Below are positions 1 through 10,432 of a stretch of 64,000 bases of DNA, one piece after another. Numbering within the stretch: the first letter of the stretch is position 1; each line of letters starts with the position of its first letter. The stretch covers positions 1-64,000 of the forward strand of contig ONRZ01000004.1 of assembly GCA_900320345.1 (NCBI GenBank). Reading direction: 5' to 3'. This stretch comes from an uncultured Lachnospiraceae bacterium. GTDB lineage: Bacteria > Bacillota > Clostridia > Lachnospirales > Lachnospiraceae. A program made the position numbers and the translations under genes. The notes under the pieces are model-generated. The model was not told the DNA's origin. It did no database searches and saw only the letters and a list, made by a program, of their open reading frames with translations.

Positions 1-3000
1 TCATGGTCGATATTAAGCTTATCACTTCTCCATTTTACAAAGCTGTAAAGTGAACGGTGGGACTGCACAACACCCTTCGGTTCACCTGTGGAACCTGAAG
101 TGTAGATCATATATGCCCTGTCATCGGAAGTTACAGTAGGCAGACCGATTTTCCTGCTTTCCTCTTCTTTGATATCATATTGTTTAAGCGCACTTTTGAT
201 CGTCTCAAGATCAAGAACAATGCTGCACCCGGCATCTTTTAACATGAAATCGATACGATCTTTCGGAAGATCCGGATCCACCGGAACGAAGGCTGCTCCG
301 GCCTTATTTATGCCCAGGATTGCGATCACATATTCTTTAACCCTTGGCATTTTTACCGCAACAAAGGAGCCTCTTTCCACTTTCCTGTAAAGAAGATAAG
401 AAGCCACTGCATCAGATCTTTGGTCAAGCTCCCTATAGGTTAGTTTTCCTTTATCGTCTGTTACCGCATCGCAGGATGGGTATTTTTCTGCGCTGTCTTT
501 AAACATATCAAGCCAGGTTCCAAAAGACTTGACAGGAAGAGCTTCTCCCCTTGAAAGCTTAAGGATCCTTGCGATATCTTCCTCTGACGATCTCTTGAGT
601 TTTACTACAGGGAGATCAGGTGAATTGACTATCTCTTTTGCAAAATTCTCAAACAGTTTAAGAACCATCTGTATTTGCCCGCCCGTAAAGGCACTTCTGT
701 CAAAGGCAAGCTTTAAGACAAGCTGACCGGCATCATCAATATATGTAAGTGGATCTACTCTGCCAAATACCTCTTCCTTTATCAGGAACGGACGCATGAC
801 AAACGGAAGAGGATCCTTATCTATGTTCCCTGCTCCCCCCATTTCAATAAGTCCGCTGTTATAATTCTCAAAGGCAAGTACAGAGCCTGACAGAGCAGAG
901 CCCGATACATTTTTCTGAATGTCTGTAAGTGGACAAAAATCCCATTCCGAAGAGGCGTCAGACTGCTTTCTGAGTTCGGAGAGCATCTGCCTTGCGCTGA
1001 TAGTCTTACCGGCGCTGACGCGTACCGGCACAGAGTTTATGAAAAGACCTACTACCTTTTCGGAGTTTTCTGTATAGTCTCTTCCCGATACCACCTTGCA
1101 AAATACAACATCCCTTGAGTTATTACAGGTTTGGAGCACAAGCCCCCACAAAAGTTCCACTGCATTGCTGACAGTGGCCTTTTGCTGTCTGCAAAGGTCC
1201 AGAATGGCCCCGGTGGTCTTTTCATCAACTGCTACAGACATGGTGTCTTCATCGCACCGGTTTTCTTCGCTAACCGGGCCAAATGACCTTATTTCACCGC
1301 TTCCGTCATAGTCTTTTAAAAACTCATCCCAGTATAAAAGCCCTCTCCTTTTGTCCCGCAAAAGAGTATCCCGGATCGCCCTCTCATAATACCCGTCAAG
1401 ATTCTCCTCATCATTTGTAAATGCATCATTACCACTCATCTCCCCGATAATGAACCGGTAGAGATCACTCATATAGATGGAATTGCACCAGCCATCAACC
1501 AACATATGATGCACAAGGATAAAAAGATAACAGGAGCTTTCACCTGTTTTTGCCAGTACAACTCTAAAGTTAGGCTCTCTTTGAAGATCCTTAAAGCCAT
1601 GAAGCAGCTCAATGCGGAGCTTCTTTGCCGCTTCGCCGCAATTTTCAATCCCGGACAGATTGCTTAACTCAACGGACACTTTTCTGCTCACTATGGCCTG
1701 TCTCGGCACGGATACGCCCTCATAGATAAAGGCTGTTCTTAATACCTCATGCTTTTGTAACAGGCGATCCACAGCTCTTTGCACCACTTCCCGACTAAGC
1801 AGCGTATCAACTTCAAACACGTATCCAAGCCTGTATGCCAGACTCTCCGGCTCATTAATATGTTTAAGGAGCATGCTCTCCTGCATGGAAGTCATGGGAT
1901 AGATACGCTGTATTTCCTCGTCCCGGCTATGGAAATCCCGCATCACTTCATCAAATTCTTCTATGGACCATTCTTTTTCACCCAGATCGCTTGGGGTCTT
2001 AGTGAAAGCTTTTGTCTCATCAATAAGATCACATATCAGCTTAAGCTCATCAAAAATGCCATCAATAAGCTCGTCAGCTTTTTTATCAGAACACACAGCA
2101 GTATTGTATTTAAGTCCCAGTGTAAGTTTCCCGTCAGAAACGGCGGTATCTATTGAAAGATCAGGCCCGAAGGTGTTTTTGTCCGAAACAGGATTCCCGG
2201 GAGAAAAGGCATTTGAAATCTTAAAGAAAGCATCCCCATCCTGCTCCGCATCCATTTCACCAAAGTAATTAAAGCCTATTCGAGGGCACAGGTTTAAAAG
2301 CCCTTGGAACTCTTCAGATCCATTAAGAAATCTAAGTGTATTGTAGCCGACTCCCTTTTTCGGTACCCTGTGTCTGGCCTCCTTGACGCGAATAAGATCA
2401 TCCATCATATCTCCTGACAGATGTTCTGCCACCATAGGATATATAGAGGTAAACCACCCGACAGTGCGGTCAAGAGTCAGCTTTTCACCAATATCTTCCC
2501 TCCCGTGTCCTTCAAACTGTATAGTGACACCGTCCTCACCAAAGAGCCTGCAATAGCTTCGGCTCACTGCCGTAAGAAGGATATCATCCATATCAGCGTT
2601 CATCTTTCCAAGATCGGCGTGGATCAGCCGTTTTGTCTTTTCACCGTCAAGAGTTCTCCCGATACTGTGCATATTGCGGCTATAGTCGTTTTCTGTTGAA
2701 AGAGGGTACTTCTCAAGTTTTTCCTGCACAGACTTCCAATATGGGATCTCCAGAGACAGGGCGTAACTGTCCCTGTAATGCCTCATGGCATCTGCATAAT
2801 CTCTGTAGGTGTTGGTTTTTTGCGGAAGCGTCGCCTCCCTGCCTTCAGCACTTAAGTTATATGCTTTTTCAAGGTCTCCTATGATTATTCGCCAGGATAC
2901 CCCGTCGATTATAAGGTGATGTGCTGTCATCACAAGAAACCATCTGTTTTCCACATGGAAAAGAGCTGCTCTCATCAGGGCCTTATCCATCTGAATGCCG

Positions 3001-6000
3001 CTCTGGATCTTATTGCAGATGGCGGTTACTTCCTTTAAGTTGTCGCATTCATATCTCTCTACCTGTATGGTGTGATCTGTACCTCTTATTACGAGCTCAC
3101 CATCAACCATTACAGCTCTGAGCATGTCATGCTGATAAGTCAGGACATCAAAACCATGCTGCAATGATCCGGGCACAGGTTCGGCTTTACATTCAAGGCA
3201 GATACTCTGATTGAAATGTGCCGGTACCGGAAGATCAAGTCCCCTGAAATACTCTGTTATGGGTGCAGCTCCCACAATGCCTTCAACAGGCTCCTGACTT
3301 ATTCCCGAAAAAGCACCTTCTGCTGCCCTCTCCGCTATCCCTGCAGCAGTCTTTGCCTTCATAATGTCTGCAACACTTACCGTGATATCCTCTTCTCTTA
3401 AAAGACTGACAAGACGTATAGCCTTTATGGAATCTCCTCCGAGTTCAAAGAAATTGTCATTAAGACCAACATCCTGTGAAAGACCGAGTATTTTTCTAAG
3501 GCAGATCGTAACTGCCTTCTGGGTTCTCGTGACAGGTGGAACATACTTCGTGCTTCTGAGCAAAACGGGTTCAGGAAGAGCTCTTTTATCAATTTTCCCA
3601 CTTGGAGTTGTGGGCATAACATCCAGCCTCATAAATATCCCGGGCATCATATGATCTGCAAGGTTCTCCGACATATGCTCTCTGAGGGCAGCTTCACCTA
3701 TACTGTTCTCCTCTTCGGTATAGTAGAGGACGATCTTCCCCTGTTTTACCAAAACTGCTGCCTGACGGATTGACGGACAACGAAGAGCTGTGCTTTCAAT
3801 CTCGCCAAATTCAACCCTGAAGCCGTTTATCTTTACCTGACTGTCTATTCTGCCCAGATACTCAAGCTGGCTGTCTTCCCCATAGCGGGCAAGATCGCCG
3901 GTATGATATAGCCTGGTGTCTTCTATCCATGGGCAGTCTCCAAATACTTCCTCTGTCTTATCCTCAAGCTTCCAATAACCGTAGCCAACCTGAGACCCCG
4001 CATAGCAAAGCTCACCCACACATCCAAAAGGAACCAGCTTTTCCCTGGTATCCACTATAAAAACAGCTCCTCCGGGCATTGGACGGCCAATGGGCACCTC
4101 CTTATAACTTCTCCCTTTTTCGAGAGTATAGGTCGCAACAATATTGGTACATTCAGTTGGCCCATATTTATTTATGATGGTGGTGTCACCGGGAGTGATC
4201 TGGCGAAGTGCTTCTCCCATCAGTGCCATATATCGCTGCGGAAGTTTATACCCGACAGCCATCAGTCTTCCGATGGAGGTCGTAAATCCTCCTCCGGTGA
4301 TATGATGATCCATAAGATAGCCATATATAAGATCAAGATCACGACGCACAGACTCCGGCATAATATGTATGGACGCTCCGGCAAGAAGCGGCGGATACAG
4401 ATCCTCTATATGTGAATCAAAGGAAAACGAAAAGTGATGACCTATCCTGTCAGAGCTTGTGAGCTCATTTTCTTTTTTTGCAGCCAGGGCAAAATTAAGA
4501 AGTCCCCTGTGATGAAGGATCGTCCCCTTTGGTCGCCCGGTCGATCCGGAAGTATAGATCATATAAGCAAAACCCTCAGGCTTTGCAAAAGGAAGACGGG
4601 CGGCTTCTTTCCCTGAGCTTACAGCTTCTTTTACCAGTTCCTTCGTCAGGATAACCTTGGCTTCAGAGTCCTTTAGCATAAACTCCCGGCGCTTGTCCGG
4701 ATAATTGATATCAACAGGCACATAGGCAGCCCCTGCCTTATGGATACCGATCACTGCCACAACAAACTCACAGCACCTGTCCATGTAAAGAGCCACGAAC
4801 TCATTTTCCGATATTCCCTTCTTAAGCAGATAAGACGCCACCGCATCCGACTCTTCATTAAGTTGACTGTAGGTAAGACTTCTCTCTTCATCTACCAGCG
4901 CTGTGTTGTCCGAAAACTTTCCGACAGACTCCTTGAAAAGATCGATCCATGTAAGATCCTTGTCATAGGATATGGGCGGAGTCATTGATCTTTCTATGAT
5001 TTCTGTTTCATACTCAGAAGGCAAAAGTCGTACTTTTGATAACACATCTTCATATGCCATATCACATATGACCTGTTTTAAAGAAACCGCGAGCAGCTCC
5101 ATGTCTCTTTTACCATAGCGCTTTCCGTCATACTCAATACGGATCTCATAGCTGTCATCTATAGGATAGGCAGTGATCGTAAGCGGAAACTTCAAGGTAT
5201 CAAGTTTAAGCTCTATAACCTCTGCGCCCTCTACTTCACCGCCTTCATAGAGACCTCCCTGATACACAAAAAGTATCTCTCCGTGTAATCCCGTCTCTTC
5301 CACCAGTTTTGTGTACGGGTATATTTCTCTTCTATAGGTATTCTGCAGTTGATCGGAAAAAAGGGCTACAAACTCTTTCACTTCATCACTGCCTTTTCCG
5401 GAGCCCGGCAGATGACATACCACGGGAACGGTCTTTACAAACATTCCGATGCTGTGATCAAGTTCCGGCATACCTCTTCTGCCATTGGTGATGGTGAGGT
5501 AAACCGGGTTATCCTCCCTGATAAACCTTCCCATGGTCTCTCCAAAAGCTGCGTGAATAAAGCTTCCTGAAGTTACCTCATATCTTCGGGCCGCTCCGTC
5601 TATAACTGCCGCATCTACTTTGATCGAAACCTCCCCCTGTTCAGTCCCATCGGGGATGGCAGAATTCGGGTAGGACATGACATGATGATCTGACAAAAGT
5701 TCATTAAAATACGCTCCGGCCTCTTCATAGGCCCCGGCCTCCTGCTGCTCCTTCTCATAAAGAGCAAAGTCATAGGCCGTGATCTTTTCGCGTTCTACGG
5801 GCTGTCCTTCATATGATTTAAGAACATCACTCATAAAGATGCCGGAAGACAGACCGTCAAAGATGATGTGATGAACATCCATAAACATCCAGGTCTGCCC
5901 CTCATACTTAAACAACCGGAATCTGTACAGCCTGTCCTTATTAAGATCAAAAGGTCTTACAAGCTTCTGAAAAAATGCTTCATCAGGAAGATCCGTAAGC

Positions 6001-8783
6001 TCTGTGATCGGGATGTCGATGTCGGTCACATCCCCGGGAAGCTGCACTACCTGTCCGTCTCGTATCTCAAAATTGGTGTTCATGCATGGATGGGCCAGAA
6101 TTGTCTTTTGAATAGCCCCGGCAAAGACCTTGGCATCAACATCCGTAAGGCAGAAAGCTGTGGGGATATTGTACTGTGTGGTGTCGCGGTTCATTTCCCA
6201 GTCCAGATACACACCGATCTGATTCTGACTGGCAGGATATACACTGCGCTTCTCATAGGAATGTACCCCTGTCTTTGTGATATCCTGCTCCTTTGCTCCC
6301 TCCTCTATCCTCTTTGCAATGTTTCTGATAAACGGCTCCTTCATGAGATCGGTTACACTTACCGAGGCATTGAATCTGCTCTGTATCAATCCGCTAAGCC
6401 TCATGATGCCCAGTGATGTCACAAAATCATCATAGTTTAGCTGCTTACGGACAATATCATAGAGCTCCTGTTCCACCTCTCCTTCGGGAGGAATGATCTC
6501 ATCCTTAGCCACTTCCACCCTTGGAAGCGACTTTTTATCTATCTTGCCACTGGGCGTAAGAGGCATGACCGAAAGCTGCATATAGGCATCCGGAACCATG
6601 TACTCGGCTAGATTCATGGCAAGGTAGTCCCTGAGTCTCTGAGTGTCAATAGTTTCATCTGCGGTGTAATACAGACACAGGTGGTCCTCTCTCACAAGTG
6701 CCACCACCTGTTTCATACCCTTATAGGAGATGGCATTACTCTCAACTTCCCCAAGTTCAATACGAAAGCCCCTAAGCTTAACCTGGAAGTCAAGACGTCC
6801 CATATATTCCACTTCTCCGTCCTCGTTATAACGTCCAAGGTCTCTTGTGTGATACATGGTCATACCCGGAACATAGGGGCAATCCGTAAACACTGCTCTG
6901 TTAAGATCGTCCCTGTTCCAGTAGCCGTTTCCGACATTTCTGCCGGCGTAGCATATCTCTCCCGGTACGCCCTTTGGAAGAAGATTTCCGTACTGATCCA
7001 GTATAAAGGCGTAGCAGTTCTCTAACGGTCTGCCTATCGGAACAGACTCGTAGTATCTTCCCTTCTTAAGCTCATAATCGAGTACCACATCCGTTACCTC
7101 TGTGGCCCCGCAGACGTTATAAACATGGATATCACTTCCCGTGATCCCGCGAAGAGCCTCACCTCCCAAAGACACAAAGCGTAGTTTAAGATCATATTCG
7201 GTCAAAAGAAGCTGTCCCATTGAAGTCGCAAAAGCTGCTCCCGTTATCTTGTTATCATTCAGGAATTCATAGATGAGCGAAGGCTCCCTGACAATACTGT
7301 CAGACATAAAATGAAGTGATGCCCCTGCTGCCAGCGCCGGATAGAAATCGCGAATATGAGAATCAAAAGAAAAGGTGATGTGGTGGCTTAGTCTGTCCTT
7401 TTCCGTAACGCCAAAGCGTCGGATATAGATCTGAGTATAGTTCATAAGGGCGCTTTGAGGGATCATTGCACCCTTGGGCTTCCCTGTGGAACCGGACGTG
7501 TATATCATATATGCCAGATGTTCCGGCTTTGTTATATGAACAGGAGACGGATCGGGGAAAAGCAAAGCGCACTTAAGCACAAGCTCACGATCAAGAACCA
7601 GCTTGGATGCACAGTCCGATTCCATGAAGGCAATACGATCCTTCGGATAGTCCGGATCTATCGGGACATAGCATGCACCGGCTTTATGAACACCAATGAC
7701 AGCCGCCGCAAACTCCTTGTGACGATGCATTTTGATGACTACAAAATCGTCCGGATTTACTTCCTGCTGTAACAGATATCGGGCAACAGAGTCCGACAAC
7801 CTGTCAAGCTCACCATAGGAAAGACTCCCCTCCTCATCGGTCACAGCCACATGATCAGGCTGAGTCTGCACTCTGTCAAGAAACATATCGATCCAGGTTT
7901 TTCCGGTATCATATAAGAGTTCCGGACCTGTGGACATTTCCAAAACTCTGGCCTTCATACTCTCACTGACCCTGTTAAGAGTCACCAATGCTCTGTCAGG
8001 ATAGGTGCAGATGCCACGGACAAAAGTCTCAAAGAGATTCAGTATCCCCCGGATCTGGGATTCCTTGTATTTCTTTTTGTCAAAGCGGAGATTTATATGA
8101 AGACGGTCATTGTTTAAAAAGACAACAGGCGTAAGATCGTCAAAGCTCTCTTCCTTTAAGACCGCGCTCTTGATCCTGAAGGATCGTTTCTTTTGCGGTG
8201 ATGCGGTCTCACCTGCTCCGCTGCCAAAGTTCTGAAAGGACATTACAGTTTGAAACAGATTGCTTCCAAGCGGAGTCTGTGCCTGTATCTCGGAAAGGGC
8301 ACAGTAATCATATTCAGAACTCTTTACACTTTGTTCCTGAAGCTCGTGCAGCATCTGTCTGGCAGTGCTTTTATCTGTAATAGTCATTCGGACAGGCACT
8401 GTATTGATAAACAGCCCTATTGTACTGTTAACATCTCTGGTTGTATTGTCACGCCCGGACACCACCTTGGCAAAAACAACATCCTCACTCCTTGAGTAAG
8501 TATGAAGGACCATGCCCCAGCCAAGTTGTGCGCCTATACTGACGGTCGTTTCTTCCGACTTGCACAAGCCAAGAAAAGCTGCCGTGACATCAGAGTCTAT
8601 ATCTGTTCCGAGTTCTGAATCTTTACTTTGCTCATCTTTGGGTACTTCGCCAAAGGATGGGATCTCCGTTCTTGTATCAAAGCCTTCCAGAAGGTCTTTC
8701 CAATACTTAAGAGCCTGCCTTTTGTCTTTGTTTCCGATCTCTCTTACTGCTGCTTCATAGGTGCCAATTCTGTTATTATCCAT
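1..8783 (-). CDS. Non-ribosomal peptide synthetase, 3'-incomplete (partial C-A-T / C-A-T-E / C-A...)
   Basis: Reading from ATG at 8783 the frame stays open to the window edge (over 2,900 codons). Domains in order, with approximate positions: a C-domain C-terminal lobe only (8783-7930), A1 (7900-6530, core YTSGSTGKPKG), a short carrier T1 (6490-6330, Ser in VTSLGIM), C2 (6290-5000, HHIIFDG at 5874-5855), A2 (4950-3590, YTSGSTGRPKG), T2 (LGGDSIKAI near 3450), an epimerisation domain (3320-2000, HHLIIDGVSW, EGHGRE and RTVGWFTS are E-type motifs), C3 (1915-600, HHMLVDGW) and A3 (from about 530, YTSGSTGEPKG near 100). It would build a peptide of at least three residues with a D-residue at position 2; the product is unknown. 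My hand-read specificity codes (A1 D-S-R-A-S-G-V-D-V; A2 D-S-E-G-A-M-K-N-I) match nothing I can name. It starts 23 nt after the symporter stop with only a weak ribosome binding site, and lacks the first half of C1. Confidence 0.9.
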   Translation of the reverse strand, partial: MDNNRIGTYEAAVREIGNKDKRQALKYWKDLLEGFDTRTEIPSFGEVPKDEQSKDSELGTDIDSDVTAAFLGLCKSEETTVSIGAQLGWGMVLHTYSRSEDVVFAKVVSGRDNTTRDVNSTIGLFINTVPVRMTITDKSTARQMLHELQEQSVKSSEYDYCALSEIQAQTPLGSNLFQTVMSFQNFGSGAGETASPQKKRSFRIKSAVLKEESFDDLTPVVFLNNDRLHINLRFDKKKYKESQIRGILNLFETFVRGICTYPDRALVTLNRVSESMKARVLEMSTGPELLYDTGKTWIDMFLDRVQTQPDHVAVTDEEGSLSYGELDRLSDSVARYLLQQEVNPDDFVVIKMHRHKEFAAAVIGVHKAGACYVPIDPDYPKDRIAFMESDCASKLVLDRELVLKCALLFPDPSPVHITKPEHLAYMIYTSGSTGKPKGAMIPQSALMNYTQIYIRRFGVTEKDRLSHHITFSFDSHIRDFYPALAAGASLHFMSDSIVREPSLIYEFLNDNKITGAAFATSMGQLLLTEYDLKLRFVSLGGEALRGITGSDIHVYNVCGATEVTDVVLDYELKKGRYYESVPIGRPLENCYAFILDQYGNLLPKGVPGEICYAGRNVGNGYWNRDDLNRAVFTDCPYVPGMTMYHTRDLGRYNEDGEVEYMGRLDFQVKLRGFRIELGEVESNAISYKGMKQVVALVREDHLCLYYTADETIDTQRLRDYLAMNLAEYMVPDAYMQLSVMPLTPSGKIDKKSLPRVEVAKDEIIPPEGEVEQELYDIVRKQLNYDDFVTSLGIMRLSGLIQSRFNASVSVTDLMKEPFIRNIAKRIEEGAKEQDITKTGVHSYEKRSVYPASQNQIGVYLDWEMNRDTTQYNIPTAFCLTDVDAKVFAGAIQKTILAHPCMNTNFEIRDGQVVQLPGDVTDIDIPITELTDLPDEAFFQKLVRPFDLNKDRLYRFRLFKYEGQTWMFMDVHHIIFDGLSSGIFMSDVLKSYEGQPVEREKITAYDFALYEKEQQEAGAYEEAGAYFNELLSDHHVMSYPNSAIPDGTEQGEVSIKVDAAVIDGAARRYEVTSGSFIHAAFGETMGRFIREDNPVYLTITNGRRGMPELDHSIGMFVKTVPVVCHLPGSGKGSDEVKEFVALFSDQLQNTYRREIYPYTKLVEETGLHGEILFVYQGGLYEGGEVEGAEVIELKLDTLKFPLTITAYPIDDSYEIRIEYDGKRYGKRDMELLAVSLKQVICDMAYEDVLSKVRLLPSEYETEIIERSMTPPISYDKDLTWIDLFKESVGKFSDNTALVDEERSLTYSQLNEESDAVASYLLKKGISENEFVALYMDRCCEFVVAVIGIHKAGAAYVPVDINYPDKRREFMLKDSEAKVILTKELVKEAVSSGKEAARLPFAKPEGFAYMIYTSGSTGRPKGTILHHRGLLNFALAAKKENELTSSDRIGHHFSFSFDSHIEDLYPPLLAGASIHIMPESVRRDLDLIYGYLMDHHITGGGFTTSIGRLMAVGYKLPQRYMALMGEALRQITPGDTTIINKYGPTECTNIVATYTLEKGRSYKEVPIGRPMPGGAVFIVDTREKLVPFGCVGELCYAGSQVGYGYWKLEDKTEEVFGDCPWIEDTRLYHTGDLARYGEDSQLEYLGRIDSQVKINGFRVEFGEIESTALRCPSIRQAAVLVKQGKIVLYYTEEENSIGEAALREHMSENLADHMMPGIFMRLDVMPTTPSGKIDKRALPEPVLLRSTKYVPPVTRTQKAVTICLRKILGLSQDVGLNDNFFELGGDSIKAIRLVSLLREEDITVSVADIMKAKTAAGIAERAAEGAFSGISQEPVEGIVGAAPITEYFRGLDLPVPAHFNQSICLECKAEPVPGSLQHGFDVLTYQHDMLRAVMVDGELVIRGTDHTIQVERYECDNLKEVTAICNKIQSGIQMDKALMRAALFHVENRWFLVMTAHHLIIDGVSWRIIIGDLEKAYNLSAEGREATLPQKTNTYRDYADAMRHYRDSYALSLEIPYWKSVQEKLEKYPLSTENDYSRNMHSIGRTLDGEKTKRLIHADLGKMNADMDDILLTAVSRSYCRLFGEDGVTIQFEGHGREDIGEKLTLDRTVGWFTSIYPMVAEHLSGDMMDDLIRVKEARHRVPKKGVGYNTLRFLNGSEEFQGLLNLCPRIGFNYFGEMDAEQDGDAFFKISNAFSPGNPVSDKNTFGPDLSIDTAVSDGKLTLGLKYNTAVCSDKKADELIDGIFDELKLICDLIDETKAFTKTPSDLGEKEWSIEEFDEVMRDFHSRDEEIQRIYPMTSMQESMLLKHINEPESLAYRLGYVFEVDTLLSREVVQRAVDRLLQKHEVLRTAFIYEGVSVPRQAIVSRKVSVELSNLSGIENCGEAAKKLRIELLHGFKDLQREPNFRVVLAKTGESSCYLFILVHHMLVDGWCNSIYMSDLYRFIIGEMSGNDAFTNDEENLDGYYERAIRDTLLRDKRRGLLYWDEFLKDYDGSGEIRSFGPVSEENRCDEDTMSVAVDEKTTGAILDLCRQQKATVSNAVELLWGLVLQTCNNSRDVVFCKVVSGRDYTENSEKVVGLFINSVPVRVSAGKTISARQMLSELRKQSDASSEWDFCPLTDIQKNVSGSALSGSVLAFENYNSGLIEMGGAGNIDKDPLPFVMRPFLIKEEVFGRVDPLTYIDDAGQLVLKLAFDRSAFTGGQIQMVLKLFENFAKEIVNSPDLPVVKLKRSSEEDIARILKLSRGEALPVKSFGTWLDMFKDSAEKYPSCDAVTDDKGKLTYRELDQRSDAVASYLLYRKVERGSFVAVKMPRVKEYVIAILGINKAGAAFVPVDPDLPKDRIDFMLKDAGCSIVLDLETIKSALKQYDIKEEESRKIGLPTVTSDDRAYMIYTSGSTGEPKGVVQSHRSLYSFVKWRSDKLNIDH

Positions 8784-8806
8784 GCTCTGTATTCTTTCTG
8801 AAGTCT

Positions 8807-10201
8807 CTATCCAAGAACACCTCTTTTTGTGTTTTCCAGTACCGGTATCTCTGTTTCGTCTTTATCCATGATATGCTCGCCGCTGTACTTTTTCGTCTCA
8901 CTCACAATTATCCCGTTTAAGATCAACACAGCTATAATATTTGGAATCGCCATTAAGCCGTTCATAAGATCACACAGATTCCAGACCAGTCTCATTTCCA
9001 CCAGGGAACCCACAAACACGCTGATGATCCAGAGAATTTTATAGAAGATGATACTTTTTTCACCAAACAGATAAACTGCGCAGCGCTCGCCGTAGTAATA
9101 CCAGCCAAGGATAGTAGAAAAAGTAAAGGTGATAAGCGCCACCATAAGGATAGGAACTCCAATATACGGGATCATTCCAAAAGCCTGACTGGTAAGGTTT
9201 GCACCATTGCCGGAAAGACCATCGACACCGGGATATTTAATGATACAGGACACAAGCACAAGTCCTGAGATCAGACAGATCACTACGGTATCCCAGAAAG
9301 TGGTAGTCATGGAAACAAGCGCCTGCCTCTTGGGATTCAGGGTCTTTGCCGCCGCAGCCACAAGGGGCGATGATCCCATACCTGACTCATTAGAGAAAAG
9401 ACCTCTTGCAAAACCATAGCGACAAGCCAGGGTTACAGTACTTCCGACGAATCCACCTGCCGCTGCCTGCGCAGAAAAAGCCGACTTTACGATAATCACA
9501 ACCGTTTGCCCAAGAACATCACTGTTCATCACAAGAATGATAAGGCATCCCACTATGTAAAATAATCCCATAAAGGGAACCAGCTTCGAAGCAACATTTG
9601 AGATAGACTTGATCCCTCCGATAATTGCAAGAGCTGCCAATACGCTAAGTACAACCGCTACAATGATAGGCGGGATAGTAAAATTCTCTTCCAGATTAAC
9701 CACAACAGCATTGGCCTGCACCATACACCCGGTTCCAAGGGCACATACTGCAGCTAGCCCCGCAAAGATTATACCCGCCCATCTTGCGCCAAGACCACGC
9801 TCCAGGGCATACATAGCTCCGCCTATCATGGTTCCGTTTTGACTTTTCACCCTATACTTTATAGCTATCATGGTCTCAGAGTACTTGGTTGCCATACCAA
9901 ATATACCGGTAAGCCACATCCACAGCACTGCTCCCGGACCGCCCATAGCGATCGCGGTACCCACTCCTATGATATTTCCCGTTCCTATGGTAGAAGACAA
10001 TCCAAGGGTCAGAGCCGCAAATTGAGAAATATCCCCCTCGGCACCGGAATCTTTTTTAAGAGACATTTTTATGGCCTTAAAAATATCCTTTTGAATGAAA
10101 CCGGTACGAAAAGTCATGAATATATGAGTTCCGAACAACAGGATGATCATAGGCCATCCCCATATGAAACCGTCTATTTTGCTTATAATATCTCCTATCA
10201 T
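8807..10201 (-). CDS. Sodium/proton:alanine or glycine symporter (AgcS family)
   Basis: A 464-residue integral membrane protein with about ten hydrophobic segments and the family's conserved stretches, such as GLSSTIGTGNIIGVGTAI near residue 70 and the Gly-rich segment FSNESGMGSSPLVAAAAKT in the middle. Members import L- or D-alanine or glycine with Na+ or H+. Length is normal for the family and no lesion is seen. The gene lies 23 nt upstream of the NRPS start on the same strand, so the two are probably cotranscribed. Whether it feeds an amino acid to the synthetase or is simply the gene at the edge of a rearrangement that trimmed the NRPS is open. Substrate cannot be told from sequence. Confidence 0.92.
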   Translation of the reverse strand: MIGDIISKIDGFIWGWPMIILLFGTHIFMTFRTGFIQKDIFKAIKMSLKKDSGAEGDISQFAALTLGLSSTIGTGNIIGVGTAIAMGGPGAVLWMWLTGIFGMATKYSETMIAIKYRVKSQNGTMIGGAMYALERGLGARWAGIIFAGLAAVCALGTGCMVQANAVVVNLEENFTIPPIIVAVVLSVLAALAIIGGIKSISNVASKLVPFMGLFYIVGCLIILVMNSDVLGQTVVIIVKSAFSAQAAAGGFVGSTVTLACRYGFARGLFSNESGMGSSPLVAAAAKTLNPKRQALVSMTTTFWDTVVICLISGLVLVSCIIKYPGVDGLSGNGANLTSQAFGMIPYIGVPILMVALITFTFSTILGWYYYGERCAVYLFGEKSIIFYKILWIISVFVGSLVEMRLVWNLCDLMNGLMAIPNIIAVLILNGIIVSETKKYSGEHIMDKDETEIPVLENTKRGVLG

Positions 10202-10320
10202 AATTCCACTTTTTATTGCTTAACCATATAATATTCTAAAAATAGCATATACAGAAAATAATATTATCATAAGACGGTACTGTTTTAAATATCTCTTTCA
10301 AATTTTCAATTTTGACACCA

Positions 10321-10404
10321 CAAATGTGTTAAACCAATAAAGCCATATGTGTAAAATATTTTATTACATAAGAGTCAAATTTATTTGCGCACAAGTGTTA
10401 AATG
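10321..10404. promoter_or_regulatory. Three similar GTGT(T)AAA motifs upstream of the symporter gene
   Basis: Near-direct repeats containing GTGTTAAA or GTGTAAAA occur at 10321-10333, 10344-10356 and 10391-10404 in the AT-rich leader upstream of the symporter-NRPS pair. Spaced similar motifs of this kind are often binding sites for a regulator, but the motif is short and AT-rich and could be chance. Confidence 0.25.
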
Positions 10405-10432
10405 AGTTATGATCGACCTATGGTGATTATTT

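Noticed and set aside
5868..6416. Plus-strand open frames across the NRPS
   Set aside because: The minus strand encodes recognisable C, A, T and E domains throughout; the plus frames are shadows.
10202..10430. Glycine riboswitch upstream of the alanine/glycine symporter
   Set aside because: The leader is AT-rich and lacks the conserved stems and GGAGAG-type core of glycine aptamers.
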